64,000 nucleotides of DNA from Actinomadura macra NBRC 14102 (GTDB lineage Bacteria; Actinomycetota; Actinomycetes; Streptosporangiales; Streptosporangiaceae). The notes under the pieces are model-generated. The model made no database searches and had not been told where the DNA came from. It saw only the letters and a list, made by a program, of their open reading frames with translations. Shown here one piece after another: positions 48,121-56,425 of this stretch; positions within the stretch are counted from its first letter, which is position 1, and every line of letters begins with the position of its first letter. The DNA is taken from NCBI RefSeq assembly GCF_001552215.1, contig NZ_BCQT01000011.1:434001-498000 (forward strand), written 5' to 3'. The position numbers were made by a program, and so were the translations under genes.

Positions 48121-48227
48121 GGGGACGGACCGCACTCGTTGGATGCCAGTTCGAATCTGGCTCGCGGCTCTTCGCGCCGCGGTAGCTCAAGGGCAGAGCA
48201 CAGCGACCTCAGGACTGATCCGTCTCC
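48121..48227 (+). ncRNA. Circularly permuted tRNA-like RNA, module B
   Basis: Same rotated order, with better pairing than module A. Anticodon-stem-like helix TCGTTG (48136-48141) with CAGCGA (48201-48206); three-base variable loop; T arm GCCAG-TTCGAAT-CTGGC (48145-48161); 3' acceptor strand TCGCGGC (48162-48168), loop TCTTCGC, 5' acceptor strand GCCGCGG (48176-48182), seven pairs with one G-U; TA as positions 8-9; D arm GCTC-AAGGGCA-GAGC (48185-48199); A as position 26. Outside, GGGGACGG (48121-48128) pairs with CCGTCTCC (48220-48227) across an internal loop. Between modules A and B the sequence 48096-48125 can form a competing nine-pair hairpin. No CCA and no anticodon loop are present, so it is not an ordinary tRNA gene. 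Confidence 0.85.
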
Positions 48228-48267
48228 TTAAACGTCGCCGGCGTGTGCACGTGGGCGGAACATCTGA

Positions 48268-48299
48268 GGGCCCCGGAACATGGGCATGTTCCGGGGCCC
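48268..48299. terminator. Strong stem-loop terminator after the tRNA-like RNAs
   Basis: GGGCCCCGGAACAT and ATGTTCCGGGGCCC are perfectly complementary, giving 14 base pairs plus a G-C pair across a minimal loop. It lies 41 bases after module B and probably ends the transcript of the unit that begins at or before 47182. Confidence 0.85.
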
Positions 48300-48425
48300 G
48301 CCGCTCAACGCCGGCCGGACTGTCCCCCCTTCGAGACATTTCGTCTTTGCCTCCCGTTCCTTTCCGGTCGTACCGTGAAACAGCTCGACGAGGTGTCGAC
48401 CGCGTTTTCTCCGAAGATGCGCTTT

Positions 48426-48536
48426 CTATGCACGTGATCGGTGTTCCTTCGGACGGGCCAACACACGATCGATCATGGTGGTCACTGAGCCCTCCTCGGC
48501 GACCGCCAAGGCGTACTCGTACTGACGAAGGCTCAC
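48426..48536 (-). pseudogene. Remnant of a LysR regulator N-terminus
   Basis: Reading from a GTG at 48536, the first 20 residues VSLRQYEYALAVAEEGSVTT match the start of LysR-family proteins (MxLRQxEYxLAVAEEGSxTxAA); then the frame turns to unrelated sequence and stops after 36 residues. Only the first helix of the DNA-binding domain survives. It marks 48.3-48.7 kb as a decayed or recombined gap; apart from it I see nothing in this stretch. Confidence 0.6.
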
Positions 48537-48720
48537 CGGCTCCGCCCCCTTCGCGCGATGGACCGCGAGTCCATCCGGATGTAATTGTCATTACAACAAT
48601 TACAACGTGGAAAGCGGCGCCCTTACTCCAGGTCCACACCGACCATCTGAAGGTGTCACCCTGTTGACTTCGAACCGGCCGGCCGTGCACGCCGACCAAG
48701 AGACCGACGAGCCGGAAGGC

Positions 48721-48987
48721 TCAGGCGACCCGGCTACAGCGAACGATCTTGAGATTGTGCTGGCAGGCGTAAACTCTTGCGAAGCACTCGTTGGTGAAGC
48801 GCCTGGCCGGAGCTCCGTCGTTGAAGATGCAGACGACCGGTTGATAGACCGCGTTGCAATGGGTGGGACAGGCTTCGCGTGGCTGAACGGGGGCCTGGGC
48901 CGAAGCGACCGCTGGGGCGGCGGTGGCGAACGTCAGGATGGGGACGGCGGCGAGGCTGCCCAGGACGGCCGAGAGATGAAGCTTCAT
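48721..48987 (-). CDS. Small secreted Kazal-like protease inhibitor
   Basis: 88 residues from an ATG with GAGGAG at eight or nine bases. A signal peptide (LSAVLGSLAAVPILTFATAAPAVASA) is followed by a mature domain of about 57 residues with six cysteines (40, 44, 53, 68, 75, 84). The pattern C-x3-C-x3-Y-x-PV-x-C...F-T-N-E-C-x6-C-x8-C is that of Kazal-type serine protease inhibitor domains, with a slightly longer spacing between the third and fourth cysteine. Likely an extracellular inhibitor, perhaps of the producer's own or competitors' proteases. Confidence 0.7.
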   Translation of the reverse strand: MKLHLSAVLGSLAAVPILTFATAAPAVASAQAPVQPREACPTHCNAVYQPVVCIFNDGAPARRFTNECFARVYACQHNLKIVRCSRVA

Positions 48988-49524
48988 GACTTTCACTCCT
49001 CGAACTTGTTTGACTACTTAAAGTTACGATGCGAGCGGAGGGCTCGCAGTGGGTCGGACGGTGAGGTTTTTCTCCCGTGCCCCGCGTGACCTGGTTCTGA
49101 CCGGCGCGCCGTCCCGCCTGTCTCACAAGACCGCCGCGGCCCCACGGCCGGCGATGTGCCTGCCGGACACCGGCATCATCATTGGTGTCCCCACTCGCTC
49201 AAGCCTCTCCAGCACCAATCGGCGCGCATGTGATCAGGCGCTCTTCCTAGCGGACGATCCGCCGGGAGGGCGCATTCGACTCCGTAGTCAGATACGGCCA
49301 TCCCGCCGTTCAGTCCATGGCGCGCCGTAACAGGCAGGACGATCGTCTCCAGGCATCCGTGAATACGCGTTCTGACTGCTCATCGCCCTACACGGTGCCG
49401 GAACGTTTGTTGGAACGATTCCCTGTCACCGGGGTGGTATTGACGCTCGATAATCCGTGTTCAAGGTGAATGAAGTGCTCTTGCATGTCAATTGAAGTGC
49501 GTTGAAATAGTTGAAAACCCTTGA
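48988..49524. other. Gene-free stretch before the DUF4360 genes
   Basis: I find no convincing gene. The part 49370-49560 is clearly more A/T-rich than its surroundings and contains several TTGA/TTGAAA-like words, ending in a good promoter. The first 100 bases hold the promoter side of the Kazal-like gene. Confidence 0.5.
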
Positions 49525-49553
49525 TTGACAGTACTTGACGCAAAGGTTACTCT
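49525..49553 (+). promoter_or_regulatory. Sigma70-type promoter for the DUF4360 pair
   Basis: TTGACA (49525-49530), 17 bases, TACTCT (49548-49553): a near-consensus housekeeping promoter, 116 bases before the first DUF4360 start. Confidence 0.65.
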
Positions 49554-49668
49554 TTTATTGAGATCCCGGGTCTACCTCTAAAACGCCGTCTGTTTGACTC
49601 AGGCATCCGGCGCCGCCTCTTCGGCCGCCGAAGGAATAGTAGCCGCCACCTTCGAGCAGAGGATTCCC

Positions 49669-50316
49669 ATGCATAAAGGGATCGCCATTTCCGCCGCCGT
49701 CGCGCTCGCCGCGACCGCGGTGTCCGCCACCCCTGCCGCCGCGTCCGAGCGACTGCTCGCACGCGGCCCCGTCGGGGTCACCATCGACATCGTGAGCCTC
49801 AACGGCAGCGGATGCCCGCCCGGCACCGCCGCGGTCGCCCTGTCGGCCGACAACGAAGCGTTCACCGTCACCTACAGCAAGTACCTCGCCCAAACGGGCG
49901 GTGGATCCCCGCCCACCGATGCCCGCAAGAACTGCCAGATCAACCTGAGGGTGCACGTCCCGGGGGGCTTCACCTACGCCATCTCCTCGACGGACTACCG
50001 CGGCTACGCCTCCCTGCAGACCGGCGCAAGCGCCGAACAGATCGCCGGCTACTACTTCCAAGGTGATTCGCGTACCAGGAAGTTCTCGCACCCTCTACCC
50101 GGTCCCTACAAGGACAACTGGCAGAACACCGACAAGGTGGACGTCTCCCAACTCGTCTGGTCACCGTGCGGCGAGCAGCGGAACTTCAACACCAACACGG
50201 AAGTGCGAGTGGAACAGGGGACTTCGGACGCTGCGAAGGTCAGTTTCATCGCCATGGACTCCACCGACGGCAGCATCAAGACGACCTACCACTACGCATG
50301 GAAGAAGTGCCCATAA
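49669..50316 (+). CDS. Secreted DUF4360 protein (first copy)
   Basis: 215 residues. Signal peptide MHKGIAISAAVALAATAVSATPAAAS, then a beta-rich domain with the DUF4360 landmarks NGSGCPPGTAAVALS, FTVTYSKYLA, RKNCQINLRVHVPGGFTYAI and a C-terminal YAWKKC. DUF4360 proteins are exported proteins of unknown role in actinomycetes and fungi. Four cysteines are placed as two disulfide pairs. The start follows GAGCAGAGGA. A close paralogue follows 44 bases downstream, evidently by duplication, behind the same promoter. Confidence 0.88.
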   Translation: MHKGIAISAAVALAATAVSATPAAASERLLARGPVGVTIDIVSLNGSGCPPGTAAVALSADNEAFTVTYSKYLAQTGGGSPPTDARKNCQINLRVHVPGGFTYAISSTDYRGYASLQTGASAEQIAGYYFQGDSRTRKFSHPLPGPYKDNWQNTDKVDVSQLVWSPCGEQRNFNTNTEVRVEQGTSDAAKVSFIAMDSTDGSIKTTYHYAWKKCP

Positions 50317-50360
50317 TCCGGATTCCACCCCGGTAGCAACCCTCTGAAGGAGATGAGTCC

Positions 50361-51002
50361 ATGCGCAAGGGAGTGACTGCTTCGGCGGTATGCCTCTCCG
50401 CTCTCGTGCTGACCACAGGCATACCCCCGGTGGCGTCGGCGGCGGTAGAGCCTCCCCCCGACCGGATCACCGTCCAGGTCAGCACCGTGAACGGCTCCGG
50501 CTGCCGCGCCGGCACCGCTGCGGTGTCCGCGGCGAGCGACAACACCTCGTTCACCGTCACCTACAGCGACTACCTCGCGCAGGCCGGCGGCGACTCCAAG
50601 CCGACCGACTTCCGCAAGAACTGCCAGCTCAGCCTGGCCGTCCACATCCCGCAGGGATTCACCTACGCGATCGCCAGCGCCGACTACCGGGGCTTTGCGA
50701 GCCTGGCCGACGGCGCGTCGGGAATGGAGCGCGCGAGCTACTACCACCAGGGCTCGTCGCAGACCTCGTCCGCCAGCCACATCGTGCGCGGCGAGTATTC
50801 CGACAACTGGCAGTTCACCGACCGGACGCCGGTGAGCGAGCTCGTCTGGAAGCCGTGCGGTGAGGACCGTAACTTCAACATCAACACCGAACTGCGCGTG
50901 GACAAGGGCAGTTCCTCGTCCGGCGAGACCAGCTTCATGTCCTTCGACTCCGCGGACGGCAGCGTGCGGACCGTCTACCACTTCGCCTGGAAGGAGTGCT
51001 AG
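50361..51002 (+). CDS. Secreted DUF4360 protein (second copy)
   Basis: 213 residues with a signal peptide (VTASAVCLSALVLTTGIPPVASA) and the same domain as the preceding gene (NGSGCRAGTAAVSAAS, FTVTYSDYLAQAGG, RKNCQLSLAVHIPQGFTYAI, ending FAWKEC). Both share well over half of their residues, while linkers and signal peptides differ, so the duplication is old. AAGGAG precedes the ATG. A strong bidirectional terminator follows. Confidence 0.88.
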   Translation: MRKGVTASAVCLSALVLTTGIPPVASAAVEPPPDRITVQVSTVNGSGCRAGTAAVSAASDNTSFTVTYSDYLAQAGGDSKPTDFRKNCQLSLAVHIPQGFTYAIASADYRGFASLADGASGMERASYYHQGSSQTSSASHIVRGEYSDNWQFTDRTPVSELVWKPCGEDRNFNINTELRVDKGSSSSGETSFMSFDSADGSVRTVYHFAWKEC

Positions 51003-51055
51003 ACGCTGATTGCGTCACGCAGGCCACGGGTACGACGCTACGCGGCTTTGCGTAC

Positions 51056-51098
51056 GAAGATGGCCGGTTCAAGATCAGACCTTGAACCGGCCATCTTC
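51056..51098. terminator. Bidirectional terminator between DUF4360 and nuclease genes
   Basis: GAAGATGGCCGGTTCAAG (51056-51073) and CTTGAACCGGCCATCTTC (51081-51098) form a perfect 18-base-pair stem with a seven-base loop, between two converging genes. Confidence 0.9.
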
Positions 51099-51115
51099 GG
51101 TCTGGCGGGGGCCTG

Positions 51116-53557
51116 CTATTCGGTGACGGGGCTGCCGGGGAGGCAGCGGGCCGGGAGGGGGTCGACGTCGCAGCCGGTCAGGATGCGGACGATCTGCGGG
51201 TCGTGGTCGCTGTCCTGGTCGGCGAACTCGCTGTTGATGTGGACGATGCCGTACGAGTACCCCTTGATCGACGGGCTGAGCAGGATGTGGTCGAGGACCT
51301 GGCTGTTGCCGTCGAAGTTGTAGCTGTAGCGCTGGTCCTCGGGCAGCGAGTTGACCAGGGCGTTGAGCACCGTGCCGTTGCCGGTGAGGGTCTGGAGGGT
51401 CGGGCTGAACTGGTAGTCGTTCAGGTCGCCCAGGACGACGACGCGGGCCCGGCCGGCGCTCTGGGTGGCCAGGTCCTTCACGAACGTGTTGACCTCGGTC
51501 GCCTGCTTGACGCGCTGGACCTCGCTGCCGCGGACCGGCGGCTGGACGGCGGCCGTCAGCGGATAGTCGCCGCCCTTGGAGTTGAAGTGGTTGGCGATCA
51601 CGAACAACTGCTTGTTGCCGTCGAAGAGGAACTCGCCGACGAGTGGCTTGCGGCTGGCGTTCCAGGCGTCGCTGGACGGGTTGATGCGGCCGGGCGAGAC
51701 CGACAGGGAGATCTGGTTGCTGGTCGGGCGCTGACGCACGACGGTGACCCCGGTGTTGGCGTCGCCGCCCGGACGGTCGACGAACGTGGTGCGGGCCGGG
51801 TTGAACAGGAACACCGCACGGATGTTGCCGCCGGGCGCGCCACCGTCGCTCCCGTCGTTCGGGTTGATGGAGCGCCACTGGTAGGCCGGGCCTCCCGCGG
51901 CCTGGATCGCCGCGATGAACTTCGTGACGGTCTCGTCTGCGGCGACGACACCGTCGTTGGTGGTGCCGTTGTTGTCCTGGATCTCCTCCAGGGTGAGGAT
52001 GTCGGGCGAGCGGAGGTTGGTGACGACCGCCTGGGCGAGCCGGTCGAACTTCGACTGCGGGCTGGTGGCGGCGAGGTTCTCGACGTTGTAGGTGGCGATC
52101 GACAGGTCGCCGGCCTTCTTCGGCGGCGCCACCTGCTGGCGCTTGAGGACCTTGTTGTTCAGCTCGCCGAGGTCGGTCGCCTCGATGACGTAGCCGCCGA
52201 AGGACTGGTAGTCGAGCGGGCCGGTGCTGCCGGCCCTGAGGGTGTCGCCGACGTTGCCCTCGGGCGCGCCGTTCAGGCCGGTGAGCAGGAGACGGCCGCT
52301 GTTCGGATCGTCATAGGACTTGTAGATCGTTCCACCGCGGGGGGTCGGGTTCTGGTTCGGCTTGGTCTGCACCCACAGCTCGTTGAACTCGTTCACCGGG
52401 CTCACCAGGCGGGTGTCCTCGGTCAGGGTGACCCGCATACCCTCGTGGACCTCGTACCAGTCCAGGGTGTACGAGCCGGGTTCGAGGGGCTGGGCTTCGA
52501 GGCTCCCCTGCTTGGTGTAGGCGTCGGGGAGGGCGACCGGTACCGCCGCCGGCAGCGCGTTACCGCTGGTCAGCTTGATGGTGTTGACCGGTCCGCCGAG
52601 CTCGGTGAGCGCTTGCGCACCGGCTGTCGGACGGAACTCGGTGACGCGGCCGGTGGCCAGCACCGAGTCGCCGACGGCGACGGCAGGGGTGGTGGAGCCG
52701 GTGAAGACGAACAGGCCCTCGGAGGTCAGCGGGTCGGCGTCGGCAGAGGGGTCCTGGAACCAGTACCCGCGCGAGTTGCCCGTCGTGCGGACGGCCGTGA
52801 CGATGCCCGGGACATTGGTGACGCTCTGACCGACGATCGGAGAGATGCGTCCGGTGCCCTGGATGTCGTGGATGCGGGTGGAACCGGGCGTGGGGTCGCC
52901 CCCGCCCGGGGTGTCGTCGGCCGTGACGGAGGTGCCCGCGGTGTTGGTGGCCTTCGGTATTCCCGAGGTGAAGTCGACCGAGTTGTTGTCGGTGTCGGCG
53001 AGCGATCCGCTGCGGGCGGCGGCCGTGGTATTCGTGAGCCCCGGCGCCGCGAGGGTCTCGACGTTGGCGGTCGCGCCGTAGCCGACCAGGTCCTTGACGT
53101 TGGGGGCGGTCGCGCAGCTGATGCCGCAACCGACCAGCGGGATCTGAGCCGTGACCAGGGCGACGACGCCGGAGGTCGCCGACATCGGAACGCTGCCGGA
53201 GGCGTCGGGAGTCGGCAGTTCGAGCGTGCCCCCCGCGCCCGCCGCCTGCCGAACGAGGTAGCGGCCGTGCGCGGGGATGGTGCCGGTGAGGTTGGTCATC
53301 TGGAAGACGGCACCGGCCGCCGAGGCGTACTGGACGCTCCAGCCGGAGACGTCGATCGGTGCGTCCGTGCGGTTGGCCAACTCGATGAAGTCGTTCTTGA
53401 TCGTGGCGCCGGCGTTGCCACCGCCGCCGTAGACGGCGGAGATGACCACGTCGGACGAGAGTGCCTCCGCGGTTCCCGGCACTGCTGTCATCGTCGCCGC
53501 CACCACGAACGGCACGCACGCCGCCATGATCGGGCGACGTGTCTTCGGTGATGCCAC
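51116..53557 (-). CDS. Secreted ExeM/NucH-type nuclease with lamin-tail domain
   Basis: 813 residues from a GTG behind AGGAG. A signal peptide ends near TAEALS; residues 35-140 are a lamin-tail domain (VVISAVYGGGGNAGATIKNDFIELANRT); a middle OB-like part (IHDIQGTGRISPIVGQSVTNVPGIVTAV) and a C-terminal endonuclease/exonuclease/phosphatase domain follow, with LSIATYNVENL, DILTLEEIQDN, VVVLGDLNDYQ and DSDHDPQIV giving the metal and catalytic residues. ExeM-type enzymes degrade extracellular DNA, for phosphate supply or biofilm control. No cell-wall anchor is seen. Confidence 0.93.
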   Translation of the reverse strand: MASPKTRRPIMAACVPFVVAATMTAVPGTAEALSSDVVISAVYGGGGNAGATIKNDFIELANRTDAPIDVSGWSVQYASAAGAVFQMTNLTGTIPAHGRYLVRQAAGAGGTLELPTPDASGSVPMSATSGVVALVTAQIPLVGCGISCATAPNVKDLVGYGATANVETLAAPGLTNTTAAARSGSLADTDNNSVDFTSGIPKATNTAGTSVTADDTPGGGDPTPGSTRIHDIQGTGRISPIVGQSVTNVPGIVTAVRTTGNSRGYWFQDPSADADPLTSEGLFVFTGSTTPAVAVGDSVLATGRVTEFRPTAGAQALTELGGPVNTIKLTSGNALPAAVPVALPDAYTKQGSLEAQPLEPGSYTLDWYEVHEGMRVTLTEDTRLVSPVNEFNELWVQTKPNQNPTPRGGTIYKSYDDPNSGRLLLTGLNGAPEGNVGDTLRAGSTGPLDYQSFGGYVIEATDLGELNNKVLKRQQVAPPKKAGDLSIATYNVENLAATSPQSKFDRLAQAVVTNLRSPDILTLEEIQDNNGTTNDGVVAADETVTKFIAAIQAAGGPAYQWRSINPNDGSDGGAPGGNIRAVFLFNPARTTFVDRPGGDANTGVTVVRQRPTSNQISLSVSPGRINPSSDAWNASRKPLVGEFLFDGNKQLFVIANHFNSKGGDYPLTAAVQPPVRGSEVQRVKQATEVNTFVKDLATQSAGRARVVVLGDLNDYQFSPTLQTLTGNGTVLNALVNSLPEDQRYSYNFDGNSQVLDHILLSPSIKGYSYGIVHINSEFADQDSDHDPQIVRILTGCDVDPLPARCLPGSPVTE

Positions 53558-53896
53558 TGGTTGTGCTCCTGAGATGTAGGGGTCCCCAGGAGCATCGTGC
53601 TGTGATGACCATGAACTACGCGGGCTATGTATGAGTGTTAATACAACCGTTTCTTGATTCTCTCCTTCATAACGAAATCCAAGCTACAAACAAGACATAA
53701 AGGGAGAAAACGACGCAGGTGCTTGCGCTCCAAGGGCGATCCCGCAGGGCGGTCGTGGGGATCCCAGCGCGCACCAAGGGCTCGTCCTGGGTGGGCGGCT
53801 CGGTCTGTATGAACGACAAGTGACATGTGACCTTCGGCCCTGACGATCGAGGCGGAGCGCGTGATGCGCTGGGGACAACGACCCCCGGGAGGAAAC
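53558..53896. other. Divergent regulatory region between nuclease and phosphoketolase
   Basis: 339 bases without a gene. An A/T-rich segment (53625-53710) presumably holds the nuclease promoter; near the phosphoketolase side lies a DevR-like box. Nothing else is recognised. Confidence 0.5.
53825..53844 (+). promoter_or_regulatory. Putative DevR/DosR box before phosphoketolase
   Basis: ATGTGACCTTCGGCCCTGAC fits the GGGAC-N4-GNCCC core of DosR boxes with one mismatch in the left half. It lies 53 bases before the phosphoketolase start. Confidence 0.45.
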
Positions 53897-56269
53897 GTGA
53901 CGTCCATGGCTCCCAGCGGCATGCCGCAGACCGGCGCCGACCTTGAACTCGTCGACGCCTACTGGCGGGCGGCCAACTACCTGTCGGTAGGCCAGATCTA
54001 CCTGCTGGACAATCCGCTGCTTCGTGAGCCGCTGCGGCCTGAGCACATCAAGCCACGGCTGCTGGGACACTGGGGGACCTCACCGGGCCTCAACTTCTGC
54101 TACGTGCACCTGAACCGGGTGATCACATCCCGGGACCTCGACATGATCTACATCATGGGGCCGGGGCACGGAGGCCCGGCGGCCGTGGCGAACGCGTGGC
54201 TGGAGGGGACCTACAGCGAGGTCTATCCCCGGATCTCTCAGGACGCGGCCGGGATGAAGCGGCTTTTCCGGCAGTTCTCCTTCCCCGGCGGCGTGCCCAG
54301 CCACGTTGCGCCCGAGACGCCCGGTTCGATCCACGAGGGCGGCGAGCTCGGCTACTCCCTCGCGCACGCTTACGGCGCCGCCTTCGACAACCCCGACCTG
54401 GTGGTGGCGTGCATCGTCGGCGACGGCGAGGCCGAGACCGGCCCACTGGCGGCGAGCTGGCACTCCACCAAGTTCCTGGATCCGGTACAGGACGGTGCGG
54501 TGCTGCCGATCCTGCACCTGAACGGCTACAAGATCGCGAACCCGGCGGTGCTGGCCCGCATCTCCGAACAGGAGCTGATCCGGCTCTTCGAGGGATACGG
54601 GCACGCACCCATCGTGGTGTCGGGAGACGACCCGGCTCGTCTGCACCGGGAAATGGCGGCGGCGCTCGACCAGGCCATGGACGACATCGCTGAGATCCAG
54701 CGCGCCGCCCGCGAGGACGGGGCGCGGGACCGCCCCCGCTGGCCGATGATCATCCTGCGTACCCCGAAGGGGTGGACGGGGCCCAGGGAGGTCGACGGGC
54801 TGCCCGTGGAAGGCACATGGCGGGCCCACCAGGTACCGCTCGCTCGCGTCCGTGAGGACCCTGCCCATCTCGCGCAACTGGAGGCATGGCTGCGTTCCTA
54901 CCGTCCTGAAGAGCTCTTCGACGACCAGGGCCAGCCGTCCGCGGCGTTGCGTGATCTGGCTCCTGCCGGCGACCGACGCATGAGCGCCAATCCGCACGCC
55001 AACGGCGGGCTTCTCCTGCGTCCACTGGATCTGCCCGATCCCCGCGCCTACGCGGTGCCGGTGGACAAGCACGGCACCGCCACCGCGGAGGCGACCCGCG
55101 TCCTGGGGGAGTATCTGCGCGAGGTCGTCTCCGGCAACTCCCGCTCGTTCCGCATCATGGGGCCGGACGAGACCGCGTCCAACCGGCTGGGCGCCGTCTT
55201 CGACGTCACCGACCGCGTCTTCGAGGGTGAGATACGTGCCACCGACGAGCACATGGCCCGCAGCGGCCGGGTCATGGAGGTCCTCAGCGAGCATCTGTGC
55301 CAGGGCTGGCTGGAGGGCTACCTGCTGACCGGACGGCACGGCCTGTTCAACAGCTACGAGGCGTTCATCCACATCGTGGACGCGATGTTCAACCAGCACG
55401 CCAAATGGCTCAAGATCACCCGGAACCTGCCGTGGCGGCGTTCGATCGCATCGCTGAACTACCTGCTGTCCTCGCACGTGTGGCGGCAGGACCACAACGG
55501 CTTCACCCACCAGGACCCCGGCTTCCTGGACGTCGTGCTCAACAAGAAGGCCGAGATCACCCGCGTCTATCTGCCCCCGGACGCCAACACCCTGCTGTCG
55601 GTCGGGGACCACTGCCTGCGCTCCCGCGACTATGTCAACGTCATCGTCGCCGGGAAACAACCCGCGCCGGTCTGGCTGACGATGGAGGAGGCCGAGCACC
55701 ACTGCACGCGCGGCATCGGCATCTGGGAGTGGGCGTCCACCGATGGTGGCGCCGATCCCGACGTCGTCTTGGCCTGCGCCGGTGACGTCCCGACCCTGGA
55801 GACGCTGGCCGCCGTCGACATCCTGCGGCGGTTCCTGCCCGACCTGCGCGTCAGGGTCGTCAACGTGGTCGACCTCATGCGGCTCCAGCCGGTCCAGGAA
55901 CACCCGCATGGACTGTCCGACGCCGAGTTCGACTCTCTGTTCACGGCGGACAAGCCCATCGTCTTCGCCTTCCACGGCTATCCGTACCTGATCCACCGTC
56001 TCACCTACCGCCGCAACGGACACCACAACCTGCACGTCCGCGGCTACAAGGAGGAGGGCACCACCACCACGCCGTTCGACATGGTGATGCTGAACGATCT
56101 GGACCGCTTCCACCTGGTCATGGACGTCATCGACCGGGTACCGAGCCTGGGCGGCCGGGTGGGACACCTGCGGCAGCGCATGATGGACGAGCGGCTGCGG
56201 CTGCGGGCCTACACCCGTGAACACGGCGAGGACGCCCCCGAAGTCGGCGACTGGGTCTGGCCCTACTGA
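53897..56269 (+). CDS. xfp: Phosphoketolase (xylulose-5-P/fructose-6-P)
   Basis: 790 residues from the GTG behind GGGAGG. ThDP enzyme: GHWGTSPGLNFCYVHLNR near the N-terminus, MGPGHGGPA, the PP-domain motif GDGEAETGPLAASW, and HVRGYKEEGTTTTPFDM near the C-terminus, all characteristic of phosphoketolases, whose usual length this is. It splits xylulose-5-phosphate or fructose-6-phosphate to acetyl phosphate, which yields ATP through acetate kinase without oxygen. This fits the hypoxia-type neighbourhood and the DevR-like box upstream. Confidence 0.95.
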   Translation: MTSMAPSGMPQTGADLELVDAYWRAANYLSVGQIYLLDNPLLREPLRPEHIKPRLLGHWGTSPGLNFCYVHLNRVITSRDLDMIYIMGPGHGGPAAVANAWLEGTYSEVYPRISQDAAGMKRLFRQFSFPGGVPSHVAPETPGSIHEGGELGYSLAHAYGAAFDNPDLVVACIVGDGEAETGPLAASWHSTKFLDPVQDGAVLPILHLNGYKIANPAVLARISEQELIRLFEGYGHAPIVVSGDDPARLHREMAAALDQAMDDIAEIQRAAREDGARDRPRWPMIILRTPKGWTGPREVDGLPVEGTWRAHQVPLARVREDPAHLAQLEAWLRSYRPEELFDDQGQPSAALRDLAPAGDRRMSANPHANGGLLLRPLDLPDPRAYAVPVDKHGTATAEATRVLGEYLREVVSGNSRSFRIMGPDETASNRLGAVFDVTDRVFEGEIRATDEHMARSGRVMEVLSEHLCQGWLEGYLLTGRHGLFNSYEAFIHIVDAMFNQHAKWLKITRNLPWRRSIASLNYLLSSHVWRQDHNGFTHQDPGFLDVVLNKKAEITRVYLPPDANTLLSVGDHCLRSRDYVNVIVAGKQPAPVWLTMEEAEHHCTRGIGIWEWASTDGGADPDVVLACAGDVPTLETLAAVDILRRFLPDLRVRVVNVVDLMRLQPVQEHPHGLSDAEFDSLFTADKPIVFAFHGYPYLIHRLTYRRNGHHNLHVRGYKEEGTTTTPFDMVMLNDLDRFHLVMDVIDRVPSLGGRVGHLRQRMMDERLRLRAYTREHGEDAPEVGDWVWPY

Positions 56270-56323
56270 ACCGGACGAACCGAGAGGCGCCTGAGGCGGA
56301 TCATGTTCGTCCGGACCGCCGTC

Positions 56324-56343
56324 GGGGGACCTTTGACCCTAGG
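56324..56343 (+). promoter_or_regulatory. DevR/DosR box before universal stress protein
   Basis: GGGGGACCTTTGACCCTAGG matches the DosR consensus core GGGACYWWNGNCCC closely. It is 83 bases before the start of the usp gene. Confidence 0.6.
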
Positions 56344-56425
56344 GGCGTTCGCCAGGGCGGAGTTGGCTGGGCCAAAGGATCACCGGACTCGTACGGGACC
56401 GGTGTCGGCCCGGAGAGCGGAGAGC

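Noticed and set aside
48033..48161. An ordinary tRNA with 5' acceptor and D arm at 48032 and T arm at 48145
   Set aside because: The acceptor strands GCCCGGG and TCGCGGC do not pair with each other and the distance is too long; each pairs instead with the strand right next to it, giving two permuted modules.
47182..48299. A Ro60 (TROVE) gene accompanying Y RNA-like modules
   Set aside because: No TROVE/vWA-type Ro60 sequence is present here; the 243-residue protein is too short and shows no such motif.
51203..53551. A 782-codon plus-strand frame opposite the secreted nuclease, and similar long frames opposite selA and phosphoketolase
   Set aside because: Products are rich in Gly, Arg and Val without any recognisable motif, while the other strand encodes complete enzymes.
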